From: Lithospermum erythrorhizon
Taxonomy: Eukaryota > Streptophyta > Magnoliopsida > Boraginales > Boraginaceae
Reading direction: 5' to 3'
Assembly: GCA_019722365.1 (NCBI GenBank)
Contig: JADFUC010000936.1
Location: 372,001-436,000, forward strand
Length of the DNA stretch: 64,000 bases
Part shown: piece after piece, positions 26,701-39,436 of the stretch
How the letters are laid out: each line of letters begins with the position of its first letter
Numbering within the stretch: position 1 is the first letter of the stretch
Made by a program: the position numbers and the translations under genes
Notes under the pieces: generated by a model
Databases searched by the model: none
The model's input: only the letters and a program-made list of their open reading frames with translations
What the model was told of the DNA's origin: nothing

Positions 26701-28180
26701 CAGATCAAATCGTTAATTATCTTTTCCTTAAGTCAATCCTCATGTTATGTTCCTAGCTAGAAGCTCCAATACTACCGTTGAAGTAAGACTTCACAATTGA
26801 TATGAGTAAGTAGCTAGATGATCATAAAAAGAGATAAATAGTCATTTCATTGCATATCTCGAACTCAAGATTTTAAATGGAGGAGATCTTATTACCTCAT
26901 CTTGTCATACACTCATACGAATATATTTTTATACGGAGTATATTTTTATACTTAAATGCTTATGAGAAAATGGGTATTGGTCCCACTCAAACAAGGTTTA
27001 AAAATCCGACAATATTAATTTTTTTAATAATAGGACAATATAAATTAAATATTATACCTAACCATCTTCATGAATCCTAAAAGATTCTCCAATAACCAAT
27101 TTTCTCAAATTTTCAAACATGTCATGATTGAAGATTGTTCATGTCAAATACACCTATTAATAATTTGCTCAAAATTTTAAAATATTTTATCTTCTCACTT
27201 GTTTAATTGTACTCTGCACTCGTTTTATTGTGTAAATTCCATCAACATTATATAATAACATTATTGTGCAAATGAACTGTCGGTATAATCGACATCGCTT
27301 TCCTTAGATTCTAAGAAAGATTTGATGTTCAATCCTTAAAAGCACCCTTGCCTTGGCTCACTAAATAAGAACTAGCTCCATATGTCCATGTATGGTGGGA
27401 ACCTCATCATTGTATGCATCACTTTTATTTTAGCTAATAATACAAAAATACAAATTTAAGAATTTGATAAACAATCATACCTCCTTTTATTTTATTAAAG
27501 TTTCATGATCAAAATTAACAAATTAAGTATTTTAAATTAACTCAAATAATTTGATTTGAATCAAAATTGTTATGTTAATGGTAAATTATTAAAGTATATT
27601 AAATATACCATCCTTGAATAATACTAAAAAATCACCAAATATTATTCAACATTTAAAAAAGTATTTAAATTCAAAAGAGATAATTGCCGAACGTGTCCTC
27701 AATAATAGAATGCCTGCAAGTAATTGTCCCTAATGTCATACTGCAGCTAGCTTATCTCCCCAAAATTATGACAAAAGCTTATACTTTGTCCCCACCTCAA
27801 CATTTCAGCAATCTACCACTTGAACAGACTGTCCTCTATAGTGACACATTAAAGCCAGACTTTGCCCCCAAACTAACGCCTCATTTAATCTCTAATATGA
27901 AGATTTAATGGAAACGCACAAGGGATCAAAGTCACAACTTTGCGCCGCCTAAACTAATACGGCCTACTCTGCATACTATCATGATCAAAAATGCAACTTG
28001 ATGCCATTATCGGTGAGCATTTCGCCAATTAACTCGACCAAAATTTAAAAATTCAACAATTAAAAGATAGAATCTGAATCAATTTTTTGAAAAGAGTGAG
28101 TTAAGACAATAAAAACAAAGTAGAAGTTAACAATTAAGTCCCATATAACGGAATAATCACTAATGTAGCTCAAGCTTTTC
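23721..28180. other. Intergenic, AT-rich, no protein gene seen
   Basis: No coding exon is recognisable. It holds one Stowaway-like MITE (25351-25618), a possible hairpin (25985-26084), a TA run at about 24597-24612, and short direct repeats near 26320-26400 (AAGTTCTAACCATATAC / AAGTTCCAACCATATAC). Confidence 0.55.
25351..25618. mobile_element. Stowaway-like MITE
   Basis: The left end TAACTCATTCCATTTCAAAA then AGATTTTTTCAATTGG is inverted at the right end, where TTGGACAATCTTTTTATTAT is followed by GGAGGGAGGAG. About 265 bp, non-coding. Confidence 0.55.
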
Positions 28181-28189
28181 ACTGTGAAT

Positions 28190-29620
28190 TAATAATTAAT
28201 AATTAATAATTGTGAAATAGACAAAAGTGCCGCCTGATACCGATAATCTCTACCGACGCGATGAAGGAGTTTCTTGTTTGTAAATAGTTGTATACGAACG
28301 GAATTTAATCGGGCGACACTAAATTTCATACCGACACGAAACCTACTCACATAAAGATAACTACGTCTATTGGGTTCTAAGTATACCGATGCACCACACC
28401 GACGCCTATATGTAACATTTTAGTTTTTCTTTTATTTATTTTGTTTAATGTATTGACTTTACCGATACCCTTTGTGGTTATAATTTCATTTTTTGAATCA
28501 TTTTATTAACGACACCATACCGACAATGCATCAATTATTTTTATTTTTGATTTATTTTATTACCGACACTATATTTAATTAATTTTATTTTTGATTTATT
28601 TTATTACCGACACCCTACCGGCTGTTCACATAGTTTATAAGCCACCGCCAATGTGCTGGAAGACGACACAAAAACCGACACCACATTCGACATAAAACCC
28701 CGACGCTACCCCGACACCATACCGGCTAATTCACCTGGGGAATTTTCTCCGTGGATTTATGCGTACTTGACAAGCCGCAAATACTGGTAAACCAAAGCCG
28801 CAAATTCACAATAATACCTTAAAAAAAACAGGCAAACAACATACAAAAACATAAAAAAAATATAAACATCAAACAAAAAACATCAACATAACATCAAACA
28901 AAAAATAATAACACAAAATAATTAATCTAAAAAAAAATGAACAACAATATAAAAGACTAAACAAAATTAATAACACAAAAAATATTCAAAAATCATCAAC
29001 ATAAACATTAAATTATCACTTTTTCTCTTGGATAATTTTTCCTTACAATAAAAAACAAAATGTAACATTATTATGAAAATAAAAATTAGAGAGAGATAAA
29101 AAATCTAAATGTAACAAAAATTAAACAAAATAATTAGATAGACATAAAACGAATAAAATAATTACTTTCAAACAATTTTCCTACTAAACGAAAACAATAT
29201 AAATGCTGTTAGTAGGATTCTGTAAATAATTAGACATCTTAAACAAAATAATTACCTCAAATAAAACTTCCTACAAAAGAAAACAATTAAAGAAGTTAGT
29301 AGTCATTATTATAAAAATTAAACAAAACAATAAGTAAATTATAATTGAGGTTGAAATTGTGAAAGTTAAAATCTAAAAAATATAGTGATTATGAGATTGT
29401 GTGTTTTTATATCGGTCCTGCTCCAGATAAACAATTAATTTTGATTTTTTAAATTCACAAATTCCCGACACCACCCGACGCCACACCGACATCAAAAAGG
29501 TCCAAATAAAAATTTAAACGACGCTTAAAACCGACACTATATTCTATACACTATGCGCCGTTTGCACCGACACCATACCATACCTCCGCTTTCAAGAGAC
29601 GATTTGCACTGATCGATCTA
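28190..29620. mobile_element. Probable CACTA-type element: cluster of ACCGACACC subterminal repeats
   Basis: A dozen or more variants of ACCGACACC / ACCGACGCC / ACCGACACCATACCG occur at about 28234-28760 and again at 29460-29580, on either side of an A-rich, gene-free centre (28800-29400). Such short GC-rich repeats at both ends of an element are typical of CACTA subterminal regions. Two longer direct units (TTTTTGATTTATTTTATTAC) lie at about 28540-28560 and 28590-28610. I did not find clear CACTA...TAGTG termini, so family and borders are inferred. Confidence 0.45.
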
Positions 29621-31590
29621 ATAAGATAGTTGAGTGGCCACCTAATAATTTGAATTAATGTAACTAAACACAACGTACATAGATTTAATGAACGTGTTCG
29701 ATCATTTTATTCAAGTGGGCAAATGTTTGCACAACTTTGAAATCAGATAGCATTTTCTAGGGCAGCCAGCCATGGTTGCCACGATGGTCCCCAACATAGT
29801 CATCAAATTATAATTTAGTCGCTAATAATATAAAATAGAGGATTAATACAAAAAATTATATAATCTAGTAGGTAATCTAGTATTTTTATGATAAATCAAT
29901 TCTATCGTTACGATTCAAGTGTTGACTTTATTATGAATTTCTGATCATATTCTCCATTCCCAAAACATTATAAATGTCAAAAGTTAGAGCATAAATGCAA
30001 CTTTCAAAAGTAACTTTCAATTTACTTCGAATTGACTAATAAATTGCAATTTCTAAATAATTATCAGATACTAAACTCTAACTTAATGGCATTGAACCAC
30101 TTTAATTAACTCAATGGCATTGAACCACTTTAGCAATTTCGTCAGTAATGTATGTTATGGAAATAGTAGTTGTAAGTGAACAATGGTCACTTGAATAATG
30201 TTAACGCTTGGTTTACTTCAATCACTACCAAAAGGTCCACTTCTTTGATTTCAGATGTTGACCTAAGAAAATGAATCATAATTCATTAGTTTTCTTATGT
30301 AATTCTAAGAAAGTCTTCCGTTATCAATTTAATTTACCTCATATTTTCAATGATATAACAGTAGAATACCTCAATTTCAATACAAACAGTTGTAAAACAT
30401 TGGTCCATGATAGGCCTGTAGTTGTATGTGTCAATTAAGATGTTGATACCCCCACATGCATACAGATGAATTGAAGAAAAAGAAAAGAGTGCAATTAAGT
30501 TCTACACAAATTGGTGGGGCTTTGTACTTGCCTTGATCAACTATTCTTTGGCTTCATCGTAATTATGTGGTCCCAAATCGTACTCAGACAACCTTTTTTG
30601 GTAAGTCATGTGTCTACTTTATTAATTAAACATGTTTGTGGTTGATATTTTAATAAAATAAGACTTTGTTTGGTATGACTCAATGGATATACAGTTTCTT
30701 TTATATTTTCCATATTCTTAGATTATCAGCATCTACATTATATCATTACATACTTTTTTTTAATTACTAGTAAAGGAGATATGGATACACGTCATACAAT
30801 CGATTTTTTTAAATTCGATCGTCGGAATTATAAGAACTCGATCTCGGATCTCATCATTATGAGTTATATTCCATGGTCATTGAATACATATGCATTTCTC
30901 GACCAATGGCCGGATTAATTGAGGCAAGCTTGGACCGTCCAGTCCACACCAAGCCCAATTTAATTTGGGCCAAGGTGAAAGGTGGGAAGCAGTATAGATT
31001 GTATATTTTTTTTCTTCATTTATATTTAATATTTATAATTTATTCCTTCACATTTTTATATGAAATTTATGATTTCGTCATTATCATTAATTACTATTCA
31101 GAAGGATGGCAATCCTTTATTAAACGGACATCAATAATATTTTTTAGTGATCATTGACGTTCAACAATTTTAGCCATCAATGAATCTTTTTAAAAAAGAA
31201 CAAAAATTACTCCGTATAAATTAGATTCAAGAATCTTCCTTGACTCATGTCAGACTTTTTTCTGCCAAGTAAATCCATCATCATTAACTATATCCAAACT
31301 AGTAATCTGTTCAAAGTGCAAGATGTAAAATTTTATTCAAATATTATTTCATAAATTTTTATATAATCATTATAATGTAATTACATGCAATTAAATACTA
31401 AAAATTTAATAACCAAAAAAAAAATAACCAACTCAATATTTTAAATACATTGATAACTACTCTATAGTGTATATTATGATAGTTATTTTTAACTGTTCCT
31501 TTAAAATTAAATAAATGTCAAATAAATAAAACGCCAAGCGAATAACTTGGGATAAACTTCTGCATTCTCACCTCAAACAATTTAGTATTC
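29621..31590. other. Intergenic, upstream of the phosphatase gene
   Basis: AT-rich with no recognisable gene. A 31-bp direct repeat (AATGGCATTGAACCACTTTA) occurs at about 30086 and 30115. A 94-codon frame at 30873-31157 has no motif. Confidence 0.5.
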
Positions 31591-31594
31591 CCAC

Positions 31595-31608
31595 TTTATA
31601 TATAATAT
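31595..31608 (+). promoter_or_regulatory. Candidate TATA box of the phosphatase gene
   Basis: TTTATATATAATAT lies about 310 bp upstream of the chosen ATG and would allow a 5' leader of about 280 nt. The assignment rests on position and sequence only. Confidence 0.35.
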
Positions 31609-31915
31609 AGATATAGATATCACCATTTAAATACTTGAAAAATCATAATCATAAATTAATTATAAAAAGTCACTTTATGACTTAATATCATGAATTATTA
31701 TTATTTAAAAAAAATCATAAAAAGTCCACCGTCAATACAATAATCAACCTCCTTAAAAAAAATTCCAAATATGCATGATTCATATAACTTTAACCTTCTT
31801 CATAACGAATTTCCAACTGAAATTTTCAATTAAATTCAACCCTTTTCAGTTTTATTCAAAATAGGACAAATGCTTGATTTTGCACAATCGGAAAATAAAA
31901 AAGATTGGATTTTTA

Positions 31916-34900
31916 ATGGGAAGTATTGTGGGTTGGGAAGTTCTTGTTCTTATAGGGATAGCAACATGGATTGTTTTATCTTCAATTCTTAATGTGACAA
32001 AAAACATTAGATCTTTAACACAACCATGTGTTACACAGTTTGTTGTTTTTGGAACACCCATGATTGTAAAAATCCAGGTACTATTTTTTACGGTTAAGAT
32101 ACTCTACCTCGTATGTGCCTCCGTACTTTAAATAATTGTACAATATGCATTGGCGGTTAATATACTCTATCTCCTTTATGTATATGCCTCCCATCGCGCC
32201 TCCTACTTTAAACAATTGTACAATATGCATTGACGGTTAAGATATTCTACCTCATTTATATATGTGCCTTCCATTGTGCCTCGTAGTTTAAATAATTATA
32301 CAATATGTATTGGTGTTACATTATCGTTATCATGATGTCCACGATCAATTAAAGCAATGAGGCACGATAGGAGGCTCACAGAGGACGTAGAAGATGTTCG
32401 TTTTTTTTTTTGGGTATTTAAAGATTTGATTTTTATGTGATGGAAAAGTGGAAGGTGTGAATTTTTTAGGTGTTTTATGATTCTTGACTAATATTATTGG
32501 GTTTTTTGAGTTTGTAGAAATACCAACATAGGTATTTGGATGCATTGTTTATTGTGGTTTCATGCGTTGTTTCTGTCCCTTTCTACACTGGTTTTCTGCC
32601 TCTGCTCTTTTGGGTATGTTCTTTCTCTCTTTTGTGTATAAATTTGTTATGTGTGTTGTTAAGAACTACTTTTGTCTGAAATGGTAAAATGTAACAACAA
32701 TTTTAAACACAACAACAACAAATAACGTGCCCCGATGTTAATAAAGTACTAAAACGCTGGGTGGTGTGCTCTGATATTACGTAGCCTCTTTATCCCCGAT
32801 AACGCTTATGCTTGTTCCGACCGACTACTGGAAATGGAGCCAAGTAATTACTATCTTTACTACTTAACAACTGATAAGAAGATAAAGAATGGTGAATTTG
32901 GTACCATTACCTCCATTATATCCAAGTTGTTTGTATCATAAAATTTTGCCTCCATGTATCGCTAAAATGTAACAATTTGATATATTTGGTGAAATTGTGA
33001 TGTAGAGTGGGCACTGCAAATTGGCTAGGCTAATGACCCTGCTGTTGACGTTCTGCGATTTTGTCGGAAATTCCATAAAGGTAGCACTATTATATATTTT
33101 CTATTTTCTAGAAACTTTGAGTTTGTAAATTGTAATACACCCTTCTGTAGTTCAGTGCTGATGACATTTCACAGGATGTGGTTTCAGCACCTAGACCAAG
33201 CTCACCACCGGTGAAGAGAATCACGCTCACTGAAGATGAAATAGCTAATGCAATGGAATATGGATTACCATCTTCACATACACTTAATACTGTCGGCTTA
33301 TCAGGGTATATTTTTAACAGTTTTTTCATCTTATTTTTTGTGTGATACATTTCACAGTTTTCATGGGTGAATACAGTTAAATTGAGCTTTTGGTATAAAT
33401 TTTTATGCTAAAGTTGTCTGATTGGGGGATTTGAATGCACAATATAAGTTTGGCAAATGGTAATGCTCTTGGCAGAAACTATTCAAAAATCTGCATATTT
33501 TAAAGTTGCCTCAGGCAGCTTTGGAAACTTTATTGATTGCTAGTGTTCATAGTGCGTTTTATAGCAACGCAAGAATAGCTAAGGTCTAATGCACTTTTGT
33601 TGCGGATGAGGGCACCCTTTGTTTTCTCACATCTGGCAACATGTTCAGTAGTAACACCATGTAATTGGATTTGAATGTATCGTTTGAACCTTTATCTTTT
33701 TGGGTTGCAGATTTCTTATGCATTATGTATTATCCTACAACCAGATTAACAATCCAACCTCCAAATTGATTGGAATTGCAATTGTATGTATTTCTGTGGG
33801 TCTCGTTGGCTTTGGTAAGCAAAAATTGCTTCAGAGTTCCTCTTGATAATTTTATATTGTTGGTTGCCCTGTATATTTTAAATTGCTTACAAATTTATTT
33901 CTTGCATCTCCAGCTAGAATATACCTTGGGATGCACAGCTTGATAGATATAATTGGCGGTCTGGTGCTTGGGTTGGCCATCTTGTCATTTTGGCTCTCTG
34001 TGCATACGCACATTGATACTTTCATAGTTTCAGGGCAAAATGGTAAGCATAATACTCTGCCCAATTCATCATTCTTACTAGATATGCTTAGTTTCTTTTG
34101 CGCAGCTATTAATCTTTGGGGGTGTGAATTGTGTGATATCCTTTTCTTATAGTTTTCCATAATAAAGGATCCCAGTTTATTTGCTTTTGGCATGTAGTTA
34201 TTGATAAACCAACACTAATGCATAAGCGTTTCAAAGAAAGCGAATCCTCCTGTACTTTCAAAGTTTCTCAATAGTGCACCTGAAGTTGATAATGCCATTT
34301 GGCTAACCCTTGTTGATTGGTTTCTTATTATTCATAAAGATATAAATAAATAAAACTTCATAATCGAGCTGAAAGGGGATATAAAACATGGGAAAGATGG
34401 GTGAAAATTTTACATACATGGTCGACTTATGGTTTCATGCTTGCCTTACCTTGTTGCATATACTGTTTCAACCCTACAGTTTTATAAGTGACAAATTTTG
34501 TCTTTGTTACAGTGTCAACCTTTTGGGCTTTGTTAAGCTTCTTGTTGCTCTTCGCATATCCAACACCAGAGCTTCCCACACCAAGCTTTGAGTATTCTAC
34601 ATCTTTCAATGGTGTTGCATTGGGAATTGTAAGCTTCCTTTTTCTCAACATTTAACGATTAGTAGTGTCTTTCTGTTTTCTTCAAATAATATAAATCCTT
34701 CTTAAATTGAATGGAGAAAAATACCATTTGAGCTGTACTACTTTACAACCTTGTTTTCCAAGATAAAAGATCAATCTATCCAAGCTTCGATTAGTCTTGT
34801 ACTCCTGTCTTTGCTCGGTGTTTATTATATACTGGTTAACTCAGATCAATATCAAAATGATGGCATATTCCTGAAGTTTCCTGAAAGGGAAGTGGGAAAA

Positions 34901-35517
34901 GAATTACATATTTCTTCAACCTTTGAGGGCTATCTGGCATTGGTAACGAAGATAATTTGTTTTAGAAATCTATTGACATTGACACATCTCATGGTTGAGG
35001 TGTTTTCGTGTTTGCATTAAGATCCATCATGAATAAATCGCCTCTCTCCTTCCCGTATTTATTGACTTTCAGAATAAATCGCCTTTCGTAATAATGATAT
35101 TCAAAATTATTTATGCAGGTGACCGGTGTTCAGCAGACGTATAGCCAGTTCCATCATGAAAATGTTGCGCGTATCTTTACTCCACAACTTAGGCTTCCCT
35201 TATTTATTGGTAGAATGCTTGTGGGAATTCCTACAATTCTTTTGGTCAAGTTTTGCAGTAAGGGTGTTGCTAAATGGACCCTCCCCATTATCGCCAACGC
35301 CTTAGGTATCCCAGTCAAATCGAAGAGCTACATCCCCTCGTTGAATGCATTGGAGACTGGTAGAAAGCCTGGTAAAGCAAAACAATCAGGTTACTTATTC
35401 TTTACCTCCCAGGATTCATTTAATGTCGATACCGGTATAAGGCTAATTCAGTATGCTGGGTTAGCATGGTCTGTCGTAGACCTCGTTCCATCAATCTTTT
35501 CTTATCTTAGCTTGTGA
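31916..35517 (+). CDS. LPPD: Lipid phosphate phosphatase delta / sphingoid-phosphate phosphatase
   Basis: Eight coding exons: 31916-32077, 32518-32613, 33006-33080, 33175-33305, 33711-33814, 33914-34042, 34513-34628 and 35119-35517. They join in frame to 403 residues, close to the length I recall for the Arabidopsis LPP-delta protein. The PAP2-type catalytic triad is present: KDVVSAPRP (111-119), PSSH (143-146) and ARIYLGMHSLID (190-201, catalytic H197 and D201). Several hydrophobic segments fit a multi-pass ER membrane enzyme. The family dephosphorylates long-chain-base phosphates such as sphingosine-1-phosphate and so affects ABA/stomatal signalling; that role here is by homology. I chose the ATG at 31916 (MGSIVGWEV) because the family starts just before this membrane segment. 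Introns carry GT/AG; intron 1 has a triple tandem repeat and intron 7 an unexplained open frame. It converges on the SR gene 470 bp away. Confidence 0.92.
32090..32312 (+). repeat. Three tandem copies of a roughly 75-bp unit in phosphatase intron 1
   Basis: The unit runs from GGTTAAGATACTCTACCTC through TTTAAATAATTGTACAATAT to GCATTGG. It occurs three times with small indels, at about 32092, 32150 and 32233. All copies lie within intron 1 and are non-coding. Confidence 0.85.
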
Positions 35518-35987
35518 TATATGATTAAATTCTTGTGCAGTGTGCTCGCTCATAATGTTGGTCTAGGTATAACAATTTAGGAAATGAAAAGTATCCACAA
35601 GACCAAGAATTTTGGTTATTGCTGAAATGGTAACCTCTTGGGTCAACACTAAAACAATCTCTTTGTTATCGCATGGATAAGCTTGTGTATTATCCAATAA
35701 TGATAAACTTGTGTACTATCCAATAATGATGTACTTAAGAAGAGATTTTTCAAATGAAGAACAGCTACTCCCTACATTTTATTGTTCTCAGTTGTCTAAA
35801 GGAAGATACCGAAAAGTAACCCTCCCAACAAGCATACCAAAGATAGCTTCAACATGCACTAATATTACAGACTCGCTACCTCCAAGATCTAGAGACTAGT
35901 TCAAGTTAAACTAGACAGACACTTAACATCTAAAGAAATCTACTCAGACTGAGCCAATTCACACCACTTGGGACGCCGACTCTTCCA

Positions 35988-38900
35988 TCAATATTCCCCA
36001 TCGCTCCTACTAGGGCTTCTGCTTTGCTCGGGAATTGGGCTTCGGCTCCTGCTCCTTGAACCATAAGGAGAACTGGAGTAAGATCTCTCCCTATACTTCC
36101 GCCCTCGGGGTGATACAGACCTGCAGATAGTATATCACACCGATGAGATTCAAGATATGAATTTTGATAGATGGTACTTTTACACCAGCATTTTGACTCA
36201 AATAACCAACCTTGAATAAGGGGATGGCAAGTAATAATCAGGGCTCCTGGAATAAGTCCGAGCATAACGTGGGGAACGAGAATATGACCTTCCATGACGG
36301 GGAGGTGAACGTCTAATGACCCTATATATGTTGTATAACTTAAATCAGAAAACCCAGGAGATCACGTGAAAAAATAATAGTCCGTACAACGTAATAACAT
36401 AACCAAAAAAAAAAAGCAAAAATCCTATAAATTGAACTATATTGGAAAAATTGAAGGTGATATAAAAGGAAGGACTGTTTAACACATTGTACATAAAATT
36501 TTACCTTACACGGTCCCGTGCTCTCATTTCTGAAGGCTTTTTCCTATTTTCCTCGGCAAAAACAACAGTTATTTCCCGTCCATTGATAACTTGTCCATCC
36601 ATTTCATACTTAGCTTCAACGGCATCCTCAGAGTACACATATTGTACAAATCCAAAGCCACGGGGATCCCTGTCAATGAATTTTAAGTCCCAAAACGAGC
36701 AACGAGGAGTTGACAACGAGCATAAACCATACTTGCACTCTTTTACAATAAGACATTCTCGGTCCAAGATAGATAACAGAAGGCAAGACACCAACTTATA
36801 CTCAACTCTGTTTCGCTAACCTTGTGTATGCCAATGATTCAAGGCTTGATGTTCTTCAAGACTTGAATGTTGACAAATTTGTTTTCATATCAACTTCTTT
36901 CAATCTTCAAGTACTTAAATCATCTTGAATAAAACCCTTATTTCTTGACTCATGTCTTCAGAACTTGGGAATAAAAAACTTCCATGAAAACAAAAGAACA
37001 TATATGCAGAACACTAATGTAGCAAGGATTTAAAATCATTTCACAAGCTTGATAGACCATCATTGCAGCTATCAACAATATACCAGCTTACGGCAGGTTG
37101 AATGACACTTACCCAGTATAATAATCTCTCGGCAAGTAAACATCTTTCAGAGGACCAAATTCACCAAAAGGTCCACGAAGATCTTCAGTCCTACACATAG
37201 TACAAACTTTCTCCATCAAACACACGAAGTCAAAAGAAAAATATCAAGATCCACAAAAAGTAGGAGCAGACTTTTTGAATGTACTGATAATGGAAATGTA
37301 AAATAACACATTACTACAATGTCAAAGAACAATAATATTGTGCACGGAGACATTCATACTAATGTCCAACAATTATTAGATTCCTCTCACTACAAAAACC
37401 ATCAGCCTTACGAAGTGCTATATATACCTTCTTTGGCTGTACATTTTTTAACTTATAATCGCTCCAATTCCCTTTACTTAACATTACGGAGGTGTTTGTT
37501 AAATTCATTAAGCACTTAAACTTAATTTATTAAGCTTGTTTGTTAATGAATTATTTTAAGTACTTAATAAATTAAGTACTTATCAAAATACTTAATAAAA
37601 AATTAAGTTAAAATTCCTAGCTTATTTTTTATTTCTTAATCACATAATCTCACAATTCTCCTCTTACCCAATTCTTAACCCTAAAAGAAAACCTCTTCTC
37701 CTTTCTTCACCTTACACATTCTTTTTCTCTTCTTCTCCAATTTATAATAGGTTAAAATTTTTTATCCTTTCTCTTTTCAATTTATAATACTCGAATGTGT
37801 TATTTTTTAATTTAATTCTTTATATTTTATTCAATGTATTGTATTGTTAATATGAAGAGTCAATTATTTTGTCGTTTTGTTAATTCTTTGTATTGTTAAT
37901 ATGAAGAATCAATTATTTTGTCGTTGTTTTGTTAATTTTTTGTATTTTATTTAATGTATTACACTGTATTGTTAATACTCCGATTTATTATCAATTTAAT
38001 AAAAGACGATCAAATATATATGATTAATCTACTGATCAAATCGCTAACCATTGTACTTGAAGTTAATTACGCTTTAATTTAGCCGTTAATCATGCTCGCT
38101 TTTTTAATAAAGAAGATGTCTCCTCGCATTATAGTTCAAATGAAACATGTTGCTTATTTTCTTATTAATCAAGAATTCCATATTATCCAATTTTTTCAAT
38201 AGGTATATTTGATCAATTTATTGAATTTTATATATTTTTTTTATAAATTTCAGTATTTTATTTAATGATATTTAAAAATTTATTTATATTTTAATATTTA
38301 TTTAATCAAATTATTATATTTATATACTACTATTTATAATCTAATTACTAAAGATTTATTATTTAATTATCGACATAGTATTATTTTATTTAATATATGA
38401 TTCATATATAAGCAAATGAATTAAGATAGTGGGACAAAATTGTCAAAACAATCAATTTAAGTCTTTTTTTTAAACTCATATCAAAGACCTAAGTATTTTC
38501 AATATTCAGACATAGCTTATAATTTCTGGGATTCAATAATTCACCCCTCAGCCATTCACGATTTCAGTTTTCAAATTTAACAAACACCCCCATATCTCAT
38601 ATTATATTTATATTTATCTCATATTATATTTATATTTGGCTGCAAGCGCACGTGATACTGCACTCTTACCTCGACCATTACCTTTTTGAAAACCCTGTGA
38701 TAAAAGAGACGGCCTATGTTAATGTTATTGTTGTATCCTAATAAACAAAAATTTGATATAATTGGACTTGTTCAAAAACATATCTCCATGATTCAATTTT
38801 CTTGAGATTTTTCATAGTATAATTGAAAAAAAGCCAATCATGATCAAACATCAACTCAAAAGTAAAAAATATCAATTATGCTCCTTCCGCTCTTATTTAC

Positions 38901-39345
38901 TTGACTTTCTAGGCCAAATATTTTGCTTCAAATTACTGTCTTTCTAAGATGTAAAAAAATCATATTAAATTATCAACCAACCATATGGGCTTCAATTAAT
39001 TATCATTCTACATTTTCAATGGAATTTTTTACTATTTTATTATTTCATTAATCTATGTGCAAATTGCTAGTAAGACAACTTAAAAATAACGGAGGGAGTA
39101 ATAAAGTGTAGGTAGTACAAATCTCAATGCTAAGATCATGGCTACACAACAATATGCAGGAGACATACAAATATATATGGTCCAAACACGATTCTATACC
39201 TCGTATCACGACGAAGGTTACGGACCAACAGACTGGTGGGAGGGTCTCTCTCACGTCCTCCATATCTTCCCTTGGGACTCGGGCTCCGATAACGGCCTCT
39301 GTAACACCTCGATGGCGATGGACTGTAACTGTAACTTCTTGCCAT
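35988..39345 (-). CDS. SC35-like SR splicing factor (SCL30/SCL33 type)
   Basis: Five coding exons on the minus strand: 39345-39200, 37190-37113, 36669-36505, 36312-36211 and 36120-35988, giving 207 residues. The N-terminal extension (residues 1-36) is rich in RS, SP and RGR, as in plant SCL proteins. The RRM starts TSLLVRNL (37-44, RNP2) and has RGFGFVQY (78-85, RNP1), then FAEENRKKPSEMRARDR. The C-terminal RS domain (130-207) ends SRSPSRSDGEY. Family members are nuclear, bind exonic enhancers and select splice sites with U1-70K and U2AF35. The protein is shorter than my recollection of Arabidopsis SCL33 (about 287 residues), mainly in the RS tail. Intron 1 (37191-39199) is 2 kb long and holds a hAT-like element, a MITE and a candidate poison exon. 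The leader also carries an intron. Confidence 0.93.
37487..38592 (+). mobile_element. hAT-like nonautonomous element, copy 2, inside SR-gene intron 1
   Basis: Begins GGAGGTGTTTGTTAAATTCA and ends CAAATTTAACAAACACCCCC. The two ends are mutual inverted repeats, and both match the ends of the 437-bp copy at 15262-15698. The interior is AT-rich and non-coding. A clear 8-bp target duplication was not found. Confidence 0.6.
38670..38694 (-). other. Candidate cryptic 'poison' exon of the SR gene
   Basis: On the minus strand a pyrimidine-rich CGTCTCTTTTATCACAG acceptor precedes a 25-nt segment that ends in GAG and is followed by a consensus donor GTAAGAG. Spliced between exons 1 and 2, it shifts the frame so that exon 2 reads GAC TGA, an immediate stop. 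An internal GTAATG donor would give a 13-nt version with the same outcome. Intron-located, frame-breaking exons are a known self-regulation device of plant and animal SR genes. Confidence 0.5.
38878..39100. mobile_element. Stowaway-like MITE in SR-gene intron 1
   Basis: CTCCTTCCGCTCTTATTTAC at the left is inverted at the right end as AACTTAAAAATAACGGAGGG followed by AGTA. About 220 bp, lying between the candidate poison exon and exon 1. Confidence 0.6.
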
Positions 39346-39436
39346 TTGCACACCTACAACAAAACATCACAAATCCAAATTATATTGTGATTAAAATTTC
39401 AAACTTAGCTCACATCAAATGAATCTCAACATAAAA

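Noticed and set aside
30873..31157. 94-codon plus frame upstream of the phosphatase gene
   Set aside because: It looks like AT-rich DNA read in frame (runs of F, I, L, Y); no conserved block or splice link to the downstream gene.
31870..31915. Upstream ATG at 31870 as the phosphatase start
   Set aside because: That ATG is followed at once by a stop (ATG CTT GAT ... in a different frame from the gene); the in-frame conserved start is at 31916.
36487..36819. 110-codon plus-strand frame
   Set aside because: It is antisense to exon 3 of the SR gene, whose minus-strand reading carries the RNP1 motif and correct splice sites.
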